20,650 nucleotides of DNA from a virus. The stretch lies in the IMG/VR virus record IMGVR_UViG_3300033146_001634, positions 1 to 20,650 of that record; one strand, written 5' to 3'. The notes under the pieces are model-generated. The model searched no databases, had not been told where the DNA came from, and saw only the letters and a program-made list of their open reading frames with translations. Positions within the stretch are counted from its first letter, which is position 1. Every line of letters starts with the position of its first letter. Shown here in pieces: positions 8,180 to 14,890 of this stretch. A program made the translations under genes and the position numbers.

Positions 8180-8716
8180 CTCTAATCATTTTCCTTTCTA
8201 CTGTAGCCATTTCTATATGGCTGTTAAACCAAAAACGGAGCTTATTGAAACTCATAGCTTCAAGCTCCGATGGTCTTATATGATGATAGTAAAATAATAC
8301 TTTTTTGTAGTTTTCTATTACAGAGATGAGCCTGTTAAAAAAAAACCCAATTGTAAAGCTACACGAGAATCAGCCATTTTCATTTGTTGAAATAGAACAT
8401 AGTCTTTTCCACTAAGTAAAGCCAAGACTTTCATAACACTAAGAGTTTCATTTTTGACACCCCGTTCTGTCATTGTTTCAGTCGCTTTTCCTGTCATTTC
8501 TCCATATTCTAACTCAGAGTATCCGCCAACAGGGTGAACCAATTTATGCTTTATTTTTAATCCGTCTGTTCCGTGTGAAATAGATAACCGACCTTTTGAA
8601 ATAGCTAGTTTTAATTTAGTAATTGTTAAAAGCTGATGTTTATCAAAAGCATTCATATCTAAATCATAGTATTCTATTAACAAATCAAACTGTGTATCAA
8701 TTTCTTTTTCTGTCAT
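8154..8716 (-). CDS. Tail assembly chaperone, extended product of a -1 frameshift (lambda G-T / P2 E-E' type)
   Basis: At the end of the chaperone gene the minus strand reads GGG followed by nine T, then AACAGG. In the gene frame this is GGT TTT TTT TTA ACA and stops at 8318. One base back gives GGT TTT TTT TTT AAC AGG and stays open for 53 more codons to TGA at 8156-8154, inside the tape measure start. The -1 extension has no start codon or ribosome site at its left end and contains 'RPSELEAMSFNKLRFWF', close to the 'L..MS..EL.FW' pattern of known T-domain extensions. The fused product would be about 187 residues. Such a dual product binds the tape measure and recruits tube subunits during tail assembly. 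The bases are seen directly; the frameshift itself is inferred from family precedent. Confidence 0.85.
8236..8269 (-). other. Perfect 8-bp inverted repeat inside the chaperone -1 frame
   Basis: CGGAGCTT at 8262-8269 (minus strand) and AAGCTCCG at 8236-8243 are exact inverted copies separated by an 18-base loop, able to form a GC-containing hairpin in the transcript. It sits about 68 bases past the slippery run, further than classical frameshift-stimulating stems. No T run follows, so it is not a standard terminator. Confidence 0.5.
8318..8716 (-). CDS. Tail assembly chaperone, short product (gpG / Mu gp41 position)
   Basis: The zero-frame product has 132 residues when begun at MTEKEIDT (ATG at 8716), which shares bases with the tube stop as TAATG. 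An ATG at 8731 in the same frame is possible but lies deeper inside the tube gene and has no clear ribosome site. The protein is helical and charged, with 'FDLLIEYYDLDMNAFDKHQLLTITKLKLAISKGRLSI', then a low-complexity middle. The C-terminal 'LLSGKDYVLFQQMKMADSRVALQLGFFLTG' runs into the slippery T run. Its place between tube and tape measure is the chaperone slot in all long-tailed phages. Primary sequence is not diagnostic, so the call rests on position plus the frameshift signal. Confidence 0.82.
   Translation of the reverse strand: MTEKEIDTQFDLLIEYYDLDMNAFDKHQLLTITKLKLAISKGRLSISHGTDGLKIKHKLVHPVGGYSELEYGEMTGKATETMTERGVKNETLSVMKVLALLSGKDYVLFQQMKMADSRVALQLGFFLTGSSL
8334..8348 (-). promoter_or_regulatory. 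Programmed -1 ribosomal frameshift site (T9 slippery run)
   Basis: The plus strand has nine consecutive A at 8337-8345, giving GGGTTTTTTTTTAAC on the coding strand. Both tRNAs can re-pair after a one-base slip (TTT TTT or TTT TTA to TTT TTT), as in the T TTT TTG site of P2 genes E and E'. The downstream -1 frame is open to 8154 and ends inside the tape measure start. No stem begins within the usual 5-9 bases downstream. Confidence 0.82.
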
Positions 8717-9081
8717 TATAAACGAGTCCATTTTCTATTGCTTGAAGTCGCATCTAAACTACATTCATTATTAGCAGTTTTTCTTGGATTCAATTTGTAA
8801 AAACCATCTGTGCGATATTTTCCGCCGTCAGCTCTTTCATACATCATTGAAACTGGAAGCCCTTGATTGTCAGAAAGATAATCGTAATCATCGTTTTCTA
8901 ATATCAAAACAATTCCTTCAACCACTGCTGGAACGAGTGTTATTTTTGACGAAGTTCCGCCCGTGTGAGGCACTCCTTCAACTTCTTTTCCCATCAGATT
9001 TTCATCTGCATCAACATCTCCTTTGATGTTGAAAGGGATTCCATTTACTGTAAATTTTCTCAAAGTTCCTGAAACTTGCAT
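8716..9081 (-). CDS. Tail tube protein (Mu gpM, gp40 family)
   Basis: A 121-residue protein with the compact beta-barrel pattern of contractile tail tubes: 'LRKFTVNGIPFNIKGDVDADENLMGKEVEGVPHTGGTSSKITLVPAVVEG'. This resembles Mu gpM, with its characteristic 'G.....V.GD.....G..RE.V.G..G..GY.E.P..P.IE'. The second half, 'YERADGGKYRTDGFY', fits the family's 'L.L.DG..Y...........' strand region. The protein stacks as hexamer rings inside the sheath and forms the DNA channel. AAGGAG lies six or seven bases before the ATG at 9081. It follows the sheath gene after a nine-base gap, the normal order, and its copy number must match the sheath. Confidence 0.88.
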   Translation of the reverse strand: MQVSGTLRKFTVNGIPFNIKGDVDADENLMGKEVEGVPHTGGTSSKITLVPAVVEGIVLILENDDYDYLSDNQGLPVSMMYERADGGKYRTDGFYKLNPRKTANNECSLDATSSNRKWTRL

Positions 9082-9090
9082 ATTTTCTCC

Positions 9091-10638
9091 TTATTTTAAT
9101 ACTAATGATAGTGATGCATCAAATAGCACTGTTGTGTTTAGTAATCCGCCTTCTCCTGACAGAGCCACTGGGATATTGTTATCAAAACCATTTCCAGAAG
9201 CTCGTATTGAAACAAAACCACCTTCTTTTAGTTTTTCTATTGTGTAATCCGCTGTGAAAATCATACCTTTTGATTCCCATAATTTAGCAAGTGTTAAATC
9301 GTCTGAAATAACCGCATCTAAATCTTTTGTTTTCATTCTGTCTTCAAAACTTGAAATTAAACTTGAATCCGCTACAATAGAATTTCCTTGCCATTTTTCT
9401 CTTGCGAAGTTATCTCTAATGTTTTGTAATAGATTTTGTATAATCACGATATTTCGCATTGAACGATAACCATTTGACTCTTCACTAACAGAGCTTGGTC
9501 TGTAAAAAGAAACAACATTTTGTAAAGTAATCTCGCCGTTTTTTCTTAAACTTGGAGAAATACCTTTGTGAACCGCTAAGTCTCTATTGTCATATTCGCT
9601 AGTCCAATCTAATCCTTTGAAACCACCATGAACACCGTCTAACCTTAAATCAATGTAATTTTGTGCTACAACACTATTAGCTATGGATTCCATAACACCC
9701 ATCGCCTGTGCTGAAATTTCATAAGAAGCACTTGCAGAAGTTGGAATTGCCAAAACCCCATTTGTGCGGTCTTGTAATCTAGCATCTGTAAAAGTTATCA
9801 AAGCTGTTAAAGTTGAAGTTGTATCTCCATTTAGAGAGCGGAAAGGTCTACCAACTAACTTATTATAACATCCTGTGAAATCATTCCCAGAGCCGTTGTA
9901 AGCACTTAGTTTGTCTAATGTTTGAGTATCAACCCCATATCCGTGTGAAATCGCTGTAAAATGTCTTTCATTAGCTGAATCGCCTGTTCCTAGTTCTGTT
10001 AAAACTAAGTCAATATCAGGAGTTCCTGCTCCGCCTGTTAAATAAGCATTCGCAATCGCAACTGTTAATCCAGCTGGAAGTTCGTCTGTTTGTGAAAGGT
10101 TTGTATAAACTGTTAATTCATTTCCATAAGTTCCAGAATTTTTTGCAGTTAAAGTTAAAGTATTTGTAGCAACCGTCGCAACAACAGGAAGGCTTTCGTC
10201 AGCATTTACTGCATTCATAACCGCAGTTGCTATATCGTCTTGTGAAGTTCCGCTTGCTATTGTAATTCCTACATATTCGTTCGCAATGTAAAGAGCAATC
10301 GTTCCAGCTGAAACACCCGCAGTTGTAAAAACAACATCACGAGAGGCTTTTGTGCCTGTTTCGTCTTGTGGTGCAACCCAAGTCTCAATAGATTTTCCAC
10401 CCTTGAAACTAGAAATTGCTAGTCTATGTAATTGACTACCTAATCCATATTCTGCCCCTACTTGGTCTGCAGATAAAACTTGCATTGGCTCATTTGCTAC
10501 AACACTTGTTTTCAATGGATCAAAAGCTCCTATTAAAAGTATTTTTCTAGTCAAGTTTTTAGCTTGAACTGTAAATTGCTCGTTTTTTACACCGACTGCA
10601 TTTGCCGCCGCTAAACTATTTGATGTAATCGTTCCCAT
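9091..10638 (-). CDS. Contractile tail sheath protein (Mu gpL family)
   Basis: The 515-residue protein is close in length to Mu gpL (about 495). Recognisable stretches include the N-terminal 'ARKILLIGAF'-like strand (TRKILLIGAFDPLKTSVVANEP), 'VLSADQVGAEYGLGSQLHRLAISSFKGG' and 'GITIASGTSQDDIATAVMNAVNAD'. The C-terminal domain has 'NVVSFYRPSSVSEESNGYRSMRNIVIIQNLLQNIRDNFAREKWQGNSIVADS', ending with 'GSLSLVLK'-like text (DASLSLVLK), as in Mu-type sheaths. It polymerises around the tube and contracts on infection. AAGGAG precedes the ATG at 10638. The sheath is strong proof that this is a myovirus-type phage, even though its head genes are lambda-like. Confidence 0.93.
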   Translation of the reverse strand: MGTITSNSLAAANAVGVKNEQFTVQAKNLTRKILLIGAFDPLKTSVVANEPMQVLSADQVGAEYGLGSQLHRLAISSFKGGKSIETWVAPQDETGTKASRDVVFTTAGVSAGTIALYIANEYVGITIASGTSQDDIATAVMNAVNADESLPVVATVATNTLTLTAKNSGTYGNELTVYTNLSQTDELPAGLTVAIANAYLTGGAGTPDIDLVLTELGTGDSANERHFTAISHGYGVDTQTLDKLSAYNGSGNDFTGCYNKLVGRPFRSLNGDTTSTLTALITFTDARLQDRTNGVLAIPTSASASYEISAQAMGVMESIANSVVAQNYIDLRLDGVHGGFKGLDWTSEYDNRDLAVHKGISPSLRKNGEITLQNVVSFYRPSSVSEESNGYRSMRNIVIIQNLLQNIRDNFAREKWQGNSIVADSSLISSFEDRMKTKDLDAVISDDLTLAKLWESKGMIFTADYTIEKLKEGGFVSIRASGNGFDNNIPVALSGEGGLLNTTVLFDASLSLVLK

Positions 10639-10650
10639 TTTTTCTCCTTT

Positions 10651-11271
10651 TTATGGTGTTAAATCGTCGTTTGTAATTCCTTGTTTTGCATTATCGTCGT
10701 CTTTTAGAGTTAAATCCGTTGAAATATCTTCTAAATTAACAACTGAAATCCCTTGTAATCCCTCTGTAATTCTTAAAGTTAAAGAGCAAGCTCCACTTAA
10801 AACAATGTGGTCTCCGTGAGGAATTGGGTCGCCCTTATCATAGTTATCAACCCACTTATTGCTTGTCGTTCCTATTTCTAAACCTAAATCTCTATATTCG
10901 TGATGCATTAAAATTTGATAAACTTTTGCGAATAATAAATCTATGTTTTCGTCGCATATCAAACTTGCATTTCTAATCGTAGCAATCGCCGTTTGTCTTT
11001 CAGCATCCGTTGTAGCATTTTCAAGAGCTGTTAAATCGCCTTTTGCTGGCTCGCTAACAAGTAAATTAACTTGAAAAACTGCATCGTGGCTCATTTTTCC
11101 TGTCGCAGAACCTCCGCTTTTTGGAAAGTCTCCGCTTTTATAAAAAACTTGAACTCTCGGAAGTGTTGAAACCCCTTGTGATTGTCTTTGAGACTCCACA
11201 ACTTCAAAATCAGTTCCAGCATTTGCTTTTAGTAAAGTTATTATAGCTTCTTTTACTATTATAAAATTCAT
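10651..11271 (-). CDS. Probable tail terminator/completion protein
   Basis: A 206-residue protein in the slot between the FII-position protein and the sheath, where contractile phages encode the protein that caps the finished tail. The N-terminus is 'VKEAIITLLKANAGTDFEVVESQRQSQGVSTLPRVQVFYKSGDF', followed by beta strands. 'TTDAERQTAIATIRNASLICDENIDLLFAKVYQILMHHE' is a long helical region. The acidic tail runs 'VVNLEDISTDLTLKDDDNAKQGI'. The overall order of helix, ferredoxin-like strands and helix suits the gpU/gpZ-type terminator fold, but I see no diagnostic motif. The ATG at 11271 overlaps the previous stop as ATGA, so it belongs to the same translational unit. Confidence 0.6.
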   Translation of the reverse strand: MNFIIVKEAIITLLKANAGTDFEVVESQRQSQGVSTLPRVQVFYKSGDFPKSGGSATGKMSHDAVFQVNLLVSEPAKGDLTALENATTDAERQTAIATIRNASLICDENIDLLFAKVYQILMHHEYRDLGLEIGTTSNKWVDNYDKGDPIPHGDHIVLSGACSLTLRITEGLQGISVVNLEDISTDLTLKDDDNAKQGITNDDLTP

Positions 11272-11663
11272 ACTTGAATCACTTTCATTAAATACAGTTT
11301 TACATATCCAATCGTAGTATTCATTTCAACGGCTTTGTCATTACACAAAACATAATCTATTTTAGCATCCGTAGGTTGGTTTTTTTCTGGAATTTTTACA
11401 ACCCATTTTTCTCCATCCTTTGGAACTCTTTCAAGCGAGTTTATTCTTATACTAATAACTGGCTTTTGAACTATAACACTCTCGCCGTTGTCAGGATTAA
11501 AGGAAAATGTAGACCTGTCTATTTTTCCAACTAAATCTTTTTCAGCATCCAAAAACGACTTGCTATATTCAACCCCATCAGGAGAAACTAAAATCACAGG
11601 AAGCCCAAAATCGCCTTCTATAATTGTTTTTAAATCATTTTCTCTTTGTAGATGGAAGCTCAT
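11268..11663 (-). CDS. Head-tail connector candidate at the lambda FII position
   Basis: This 131-residue protein starts at 11663 with GGAG seven bases upstream. It has 'LKTIIEGDFGLPVILVSPDGVEYSKSFLDAE', a central 'PVISIRINSLERVPKDGEKWVVKIPEK' and a strand-rich end with 'TIGYVKLYLMKVIQV'. The pattern 'PVISIRxxxLxxxPxxGxxWxVxxP' is seen in short beta-sandwich connector proteins that seal the portal after packaging. Its place after the capsid genes and directly before the tail terminator fits lambda FII (117 residues). The assignment is by position and general shape, not by a signature residue. It could instead be a second head completion protein. Confidence 0.55.
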   Translation of the reverse strand: MSFHLQRENDLKTIIEGDFGLPVILVSPDGVEYSKSFLDAEKDLVGKIDRSTFSFNPDNGESVIVQKPVISIRINSLERVPKDGEKWVVKIPEKNQPTDAKIDYVLCNDKAVEMNTTIGYVKLYLMKVIQV

Positions 11664-11766
11664 TTTTTGTCTCCAACTTTACTGTATCAGTTTCTAATTT
11701 TACTGGTTTTTTTCCAATATAATCTTTTAATTTTGGCTTAAATGTTTGTCTATTTTTTAGTTTCAT
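11635..11766 (-). CDS. Small lysine-rich protein of unknown function (43 residues) filling an otherwise empty gap
   Basis: The ATG at 11766 lies inside the 3' end of the preceding gene, with AAGG six bases before it. The frame runs 43 codons (MKLKNRQTFKPKLKDYIGKK, then PVKLETDTVKLETKNELPST, KRK) to TGA at 11637-11635. The next gene starts inside its last codons. The overlap on both sides (17 and 29 bases) is like other junctions in this operon, and the frame covers the 86 bases that would otherwise be the longest non-coding stretch. The peptide is about one third lysine/arginine, with a tiny internal repeat (VKLET-DT-VKLET). I do not recognise it. It could be a minor head protein or a coupling leader. 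Being short and A-rich, it could also be a chance frame. Confidence 0.5.
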   Translation of the reverse strand: MKLKNRQTFKPKLKDYIGKKPVKLETDTVKLETKNELPSTKRK

Positions 11767-12115
11767 TTTCAACCTTTTTAGTTTCTGTTAAAGATTTTTT
11801 CAAGGCTTTTTTTGAATCTGCATTTTCTATTTCAACTTCCAATTTCATAACTTTTTCTTTATAGCTAGCATTTTCAGATTTCAAAACATCAATCTCTTTT
11901 TGCATTTCTGTCATTTTAGCAGAATCAACTTTTTTAGTTTCTGTTAAAGACTTCAAAGCCATTTCACGAGAATTAACAACCTTAGGTTTTTTTGAAGAGA
12001 CCATTTTTCTTTTTTCAAGAATTTTCATAGTATCCTTAGAGATGCCTTTTACAACATCTCCAAAAACATAAACCTTATTTCCAATCGCAGTGCTTTTTCT
12101 TCCAATATAAAACAT
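11750..12115 (-). CDS. Coiled-coil virion protein at the lambda FI position
   Basis: The 121-residue protein directly follows the capsid gene, as FI does in lambda. The first 45 residues form a small beta module, 'MFYIGRKSTAIGNKVYVFGDVVKGISKDTMKILEKRKMV', a pattern often placed next to phage capsid genes. The rest is a lysine/glutamate coiled coil (MTEMQKEIDVLKSENASYKEKVMKLEVEIENADSKK). 'KSLTETKKV' occurs twice, encoded by a near-identical 24-base direct repeat. In lambda, gpFI helps the terminase-DNA complex find proheads; such a role here is an inference from gene order. AAAGGA lies close to the ATG at 12115. Its 3' end overlaps a small lysine-rich frame. Confidence 0.6.
   Translation of the reverse strand: MFYIGRKSTAIGNKVYVFGDVVKGISKDTMKILEKRKMVSSKKPKVVNSREMALKSLTETKKVDSAKMTEMQKEIDVLKSENASYKEKVMKLEVEIENADSKKALKKSLTETKKVENETKK
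11771..11950. repeat. 24-base direct repeat encoding (K)SLTETKKV twice
   Basis: On the plus strand, 11771-11794 and 11927-11950 agree at 23 of 24 bases (AAC, T-rich core, then AGTTTCTGTTAAAGA). Both copies are in the same frame of the FI-position gene. A 15-base part of this word also occurs at 14083-14097, at the start of the nested scaffold gene (MSETKKDF). Confidence 0.75.
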
Positions 12116-12128
12116 AATTTGTCCTTTC

Positions 12129-13253
12129 TTATACTAATGTATCTAAAACAACAATCCCGTCTATTGAAATTGGTGCAAAAATCGGTGCAACTTGTGTTCT
12201 TAAAATAAACCCTTTTCCGTTTTCACTTCCACGAGCATCTGAGAAGAACATGCGACCTTGTATAATGTCATTTGAACCCTTATAAGCAGGAACTTGTTTG
12301 AAGTTATTTCCGCCTAAAATTTCAGGTATTTTTATAACACTTGGCATAACATCTGATGGTCCATAATATCTATCCATTCTACAATTTGAACTCATTATAA
12401 TAACTTGGTTATCAAGTAAGTAATTAGTTTCAATGCCTGCATCGTTTTCATAAACATCAGGATAAGTCAAAATGTATAATTCTCCAACAGTAGGGAATTT
12501 AATAACTCCGCCTAGAACGAATCCATTGTCTTTGAATCGTTTGTATTTTGAATTTTCAGCATTAAACTTAAATAAATGCATTTCGTTTTGAGTATCCATA
12601 AGAGCTTTAACTTCTGTATCTTTAATGAAAGCATCATAAGAACCAGCTCCCATAATACAAACATCAGCTGTCATGTGTCCGTGTGAACGAATTTTTTTAA
12701 TTGAAGTTTTCATATCTTCAAGAATAGTAGCAGAAGCCCCATCCCATGCATTCGCAACAGTCACTTGATGGTCTGGTCTACGGAAAAAGCTTAATTTGTC
12801 AACTCCATAAACAGTCATTTCACCTGTTAAAACAGATTCCCAAGCTAATCTTTCCATTTCACGAGCATTTTCTTCAATGTGGCGATTGTGAATTTCACGA
12901 GCCTTCAAAAGTGCTTTTGCTTGAATTGAACGAGTTACTTGTGGTAAATCTCCAAATTGACGACCAACCAAGTCTCTTTTTGAAACTGAACTTGTGCTTT
13001 CAATAAGAGGGAACATTCTAGCAACTGATGAAAACCTTGAACCATTTGTTTGTTTTCCAAGATTAACTGCTTCATCATAACGACGAACCAAGCTGGCTTT
13101 TCTTCCATTTCCTCTTTTAATATCAATATCAATTTCTTCTGCATCAGTAAAAATTGGGCGACTGTTAAATAATGACATTCCACCTGTTGGATTTCCAACT
13201 GAATCTTTATATGTTTCAACCATTAATCTTGTGTAAATACTTAAATTACTCAT
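12129..13253 (-). CDS. Major capsid protein (lambda gpE family)
   Basis: At 374 residues it is a little longer than lambda gpE (341). It has an N-terminal arm ending in 'FNSRPIFTDAEEIDIDIKRGNGRKASLVRR', the family's 'F....T.EI.ID.....R.LAP.V' block. 'REIHNRHIEENAREMERLAWESVLTGEMTVYG' is the long spine helix. The core HK97-like region contains 'CIMGAGSYDAFIKDTEVKALMD', and it ends with a strand-rich 'SENGKGFILRTQVAPIFAPISIDGIVVLDTLV'. It forms the icosahedral shell, 415 copies if T=7 as in lambda (inference). The AGGAG ribosome site overlaps the stop of the decoration gene, a common arrangement for matched expression of shell and decoration proteins. Confidence 0.93.
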   Translation of the reverse strand: MSNLSIYTRLMVETYKDSVGNPTGGMSLFNSRPIFTDAEEIDIDIKRGNGRKASLVRRYDEAVNLGKQTNGSRFSSVARMFPLIESTSSVSKRDLVGRQFGDLPQVTRSIQAKALLKAREIHNRHIEENAREMERLAWESVLTGEMTVYGVDKLSFFRRPDHQVTVANAWDGASATILEDMKTSIKKIRSHGHMTADVCIMGAGSYDAFIKDTEVKALMDTQNEMHLFKFNAENSKYKRFKDNGFVLGGVIKFPTVGELYILTYPDVYENDAGIETNYLLDNQVIIMSSNCRMDRYYGPSDVMPSVIKIPEILGGNNFKQVPAYKGSNDIIQGRMFFSDARGSENGKGFILRTQVAPIFAPISIDGIVVLDTLV

Positions 13254-13265
13254 GTTATTTTTCTC

Positions 13266-13709
13266 CTATGAATTTTCAAAATTTCCGGCAACACTTGTAG
13301 CAACAGGATAAATCCCTTTGTCTCCAAGAACTTCGCGGACTGTTTTTTGTGATGTAGTTCCAATCGCAGTGATTGTCGCCAATGTTTTAGCATTTTCAAT
13401 GACTAAGTCTGTTTCGCTAATTTGTGCTTCTCCAACTAATACAGGGATTGTAGTATCGCCCGCAACTATGTCAGCGAAAGGAATTGTTTCTCCAACATAA
13501 ATCCCAAAAGGAAGTGCTGAACCATTGGTTGCATTTTCATTCGTAAAAGGAACTAATTTTTGTGTAACACTAACCATTGCTAAAAGAGTATTTGATTCTA
13601 AATCAACAGCTCTCGTAGCATCTTGTGCTAATGTAAGTTCTTTTGAGAAAGCTTTTCCACTTAGGATAAACGGCTTTCTTTCAATATCTATTCTTGTTTG
13701 TGATGTCAT
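13266..13709 (-). CDS. Capsid decoration protein (lambda gpD family)
   Basis: This 147-residue protein lies between the protease/scaffold and the capsid protein, the lambda D position. It is longer than lambda gpD (110) by an N-terminal extension of about 35 residues. The family's pattern appears as 'GIYVGETIPFADIVAGDTTIPVLVGEAQISETDLVIENA', the loop-and-strand region that forms trimers on the capsid's threefold axes. It then has 'TTSQKTVREVLGDKGIYPV', close to the typical 'R...L...GI.......' end. Decoration proteins lock the expanded shell after DNA filling. A strong AAGGAG lies seven bases before the ATG at 13709. The two-base gap to the protease stop keeps the unit tight. Confidence 0.88.
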   Translation of the reverse strand: MTSQTRIDIERKPFILSGKAFSKELTLAQDATRAVDLESNTLLAMVSVTQKLVPFTNENATNGSALPFGIYVGETIPFADIVAGDTTIPVLVGEAQISETDLVIENAKTLATITAIGTTSQKTVREVLGDKGIYPVATSVAGNFENS

Positions 13710-13711
13710 AT

Positions 13712-14101
13712 CTATTCTCCTTTAAGATTTTTAATCATTGCTTGGATATCAGCTTCTGCTTCAATATCTCCTGTGTTAGAGATTTTGACTTCATTCGCTG
13801 GTGTTTCTGGTGTTTCGTCTTTTTTAGCTTCCTTAGACTTTTTGTCTTCTTTCATAGAATCATAAACTGCAACCGCACCTGTTAATCCATCCATTGAAAG
13901 GTCGCCATTTACAACTTTAACAGCCATTTCTTTAATTGCTTTTCCATAAGTAGAATCAGCTTCTAAATAAACACTTGCTTTTTTTATAATTTTAGCTTGT
14001 TTTTCACTTGCTTCAATCGTAGCCTTCGCTTCTTGTAATTCTTTTTTTAATCCTGAAACTTTCGCTTCTAAATCTGAAAAATCTTTTTTAGTTTCTGACA
14101 T
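13712..14101 (-). CDS. Nested scaffold protein (lambda Nu3 type), in-frame internal start
   Basis: Codon 264 of the protease gene is ATG at 14101, with a textbook AAGGAG six bases upstream (TTAAGGAGAAAAATATG), better than the ribosome site of the full-length gene. From here the product is 129 residues, MSETKKDFSDLEAKVSGLKK onwards, almost entirely coiled coil and then disordered and acidic. Lambda uses the same trick: Nu3 starts inside C and supplies most of the scaffold. The scaffold fills the prohead and guides gpE assembly, and the protease later removes it. The bases are seen directly; independent translation is inferred from the ribosome site and lambda precedent. Confidence 0.82.
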   Translation of the reverse strand: MSETKKDFSDLEAKVSGLKKELQEAKATIEASEKQAKIIKKASVYLEADSTYGKAIKEMAVKVVNGDLSMDGLTGAVAVYDSMKEDKKSKEAKKDETPETPANEVKISNTGDIEAEADIQAMIKNLKGE

Positions 14102-14890
14102 ATTTTTCTCCTTAATTGTGCCGTCTATCATTCCAACACTTATTGCATCGGGTTTTTTTGTATCAGGGTCTTTTGCTATAAAAACACCACCCCGTCCAAA
14201 ATCTTTTTTAATCTTTTCTACCGAAACTCCACGACCTTTTGAAATTCTATCGTGAAAAATTCGCTCAGCAGAGTCCAATCTTTCTATAAACTTATTATAG
14301 CCTTTTTCTGTATTTGTATCAAGTCGCTTGTTTTCTGCATTGCTAGAAAGGAAAGTTTTTACTTCATAACCAGCATCGTTCATTGCCTTTGTGCTATCAA
14401 CATATTCAACCACAACCCCAATGCTTCCTGTTTCATTCGCATCGCTTTTAGAATAGATTTTTTCGCATCCACTAGCTAAATAATAACCAGCACTTGCCAT
14501 CAATCCACAATTTATAGCAGTTGTCTTTTTTTCACAGTCCATAATAGCTTGCCAAGTTTCGTCAACCCCATCAACAGAACCGCCCGGAGTATTGAAATTA
14601 AAAACAATCTCTTTTACATCCTTATCAGCTTCTGCTTTTGCTATTGAATTGCGAATATCTACATATTCTGTTTTTTGAATACCAAACATTTTTTCAATAA
14701 AACTAGCAGGCTCATTACTTAAAACCCCGTTGATATTTATAAAAGCCTTTCCATCGGAAATCTCCATAATATCTTTTTTTTCCAAAACACTTCCTAAATC
14801 AAACGCTTTGATTTTATCAGCATCAACACTTTCTATTTTTGCAAGATAACTTTTTAGAAAATTTTCTTCGCAAGCCCATAATTTAAACAT
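13712..14890 (-). CDS. Head maturation protease of peptidase family S49 (lambda gpC type) with C-terminal scaffold domain
   Basis: The 392-residue protein has an S49/SppA fold in residues 48-260. 'FNFNTPGGSVDGVDETWQAI' is the oxyanion-hole region. 'MASAGYYLASGCEKIYS' carries the likely catalytic Ser133. 'NETGSIGVVVEYVD' follows, then a Lys in 'SSNAENKRLDTNTEK' (about K188), in the place of the S49 general-base lysine. Residues 264-392 are a lysine/glutamate-rich coiled coil, the scaffold part. In lambda, gpC cleaves scaffold and portal during prohead maturation. The start at 14890 has AAGGG upstream and overlaps the preceding gene by eight bases. Length is near lambda gpC (439). The catalytic lysine is assigned by alignment from memory and could be off by a few residues. 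Confidence 0.92.
   Translation of the reverse strand: MFKLWACEENFLKSYLAKIESVDADKIKAFDLGSVLEKKDIMEISDGKAFININGVLSNEPASFIEKMFGIQKTEYVDIRNSIAKAEADKDVKEIVFNFNTPGGSVDGVDETWQAIMDCEKKTTAINCGLMASAGYYLASGCEKIYSKSDANETGSIGVVVEYVDSTKAMNDAGYEVKTFLSSNAENKRLDTNTEKGYNKFIERLDSAERIFHDRISKGRGVSVEKIKKDFGRGGVFIAKDPDTKKPDAISVGMIDGTIKEKNMSETKKDFSDLEAKVSGLKKELQEAKATIEASEKQAKIIKKASVYLEADSTYGKAIKEMAVKVVNGDLSMDGLTGAVAVYDSMKEDKKSKEAKKDETPETPANEVKISNTGDIEAEADIQAMIKNLKGE

Noticed and set aside
11750-11770. Frameshift joining the FI-position gene to the small lysine-rich frame through its A-rich end
   Set aside because: The small frame has its own ATG and ribosome site, and joining would need a +1 shift at a run that favours -1. 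A separate small gene is the simpler reading.
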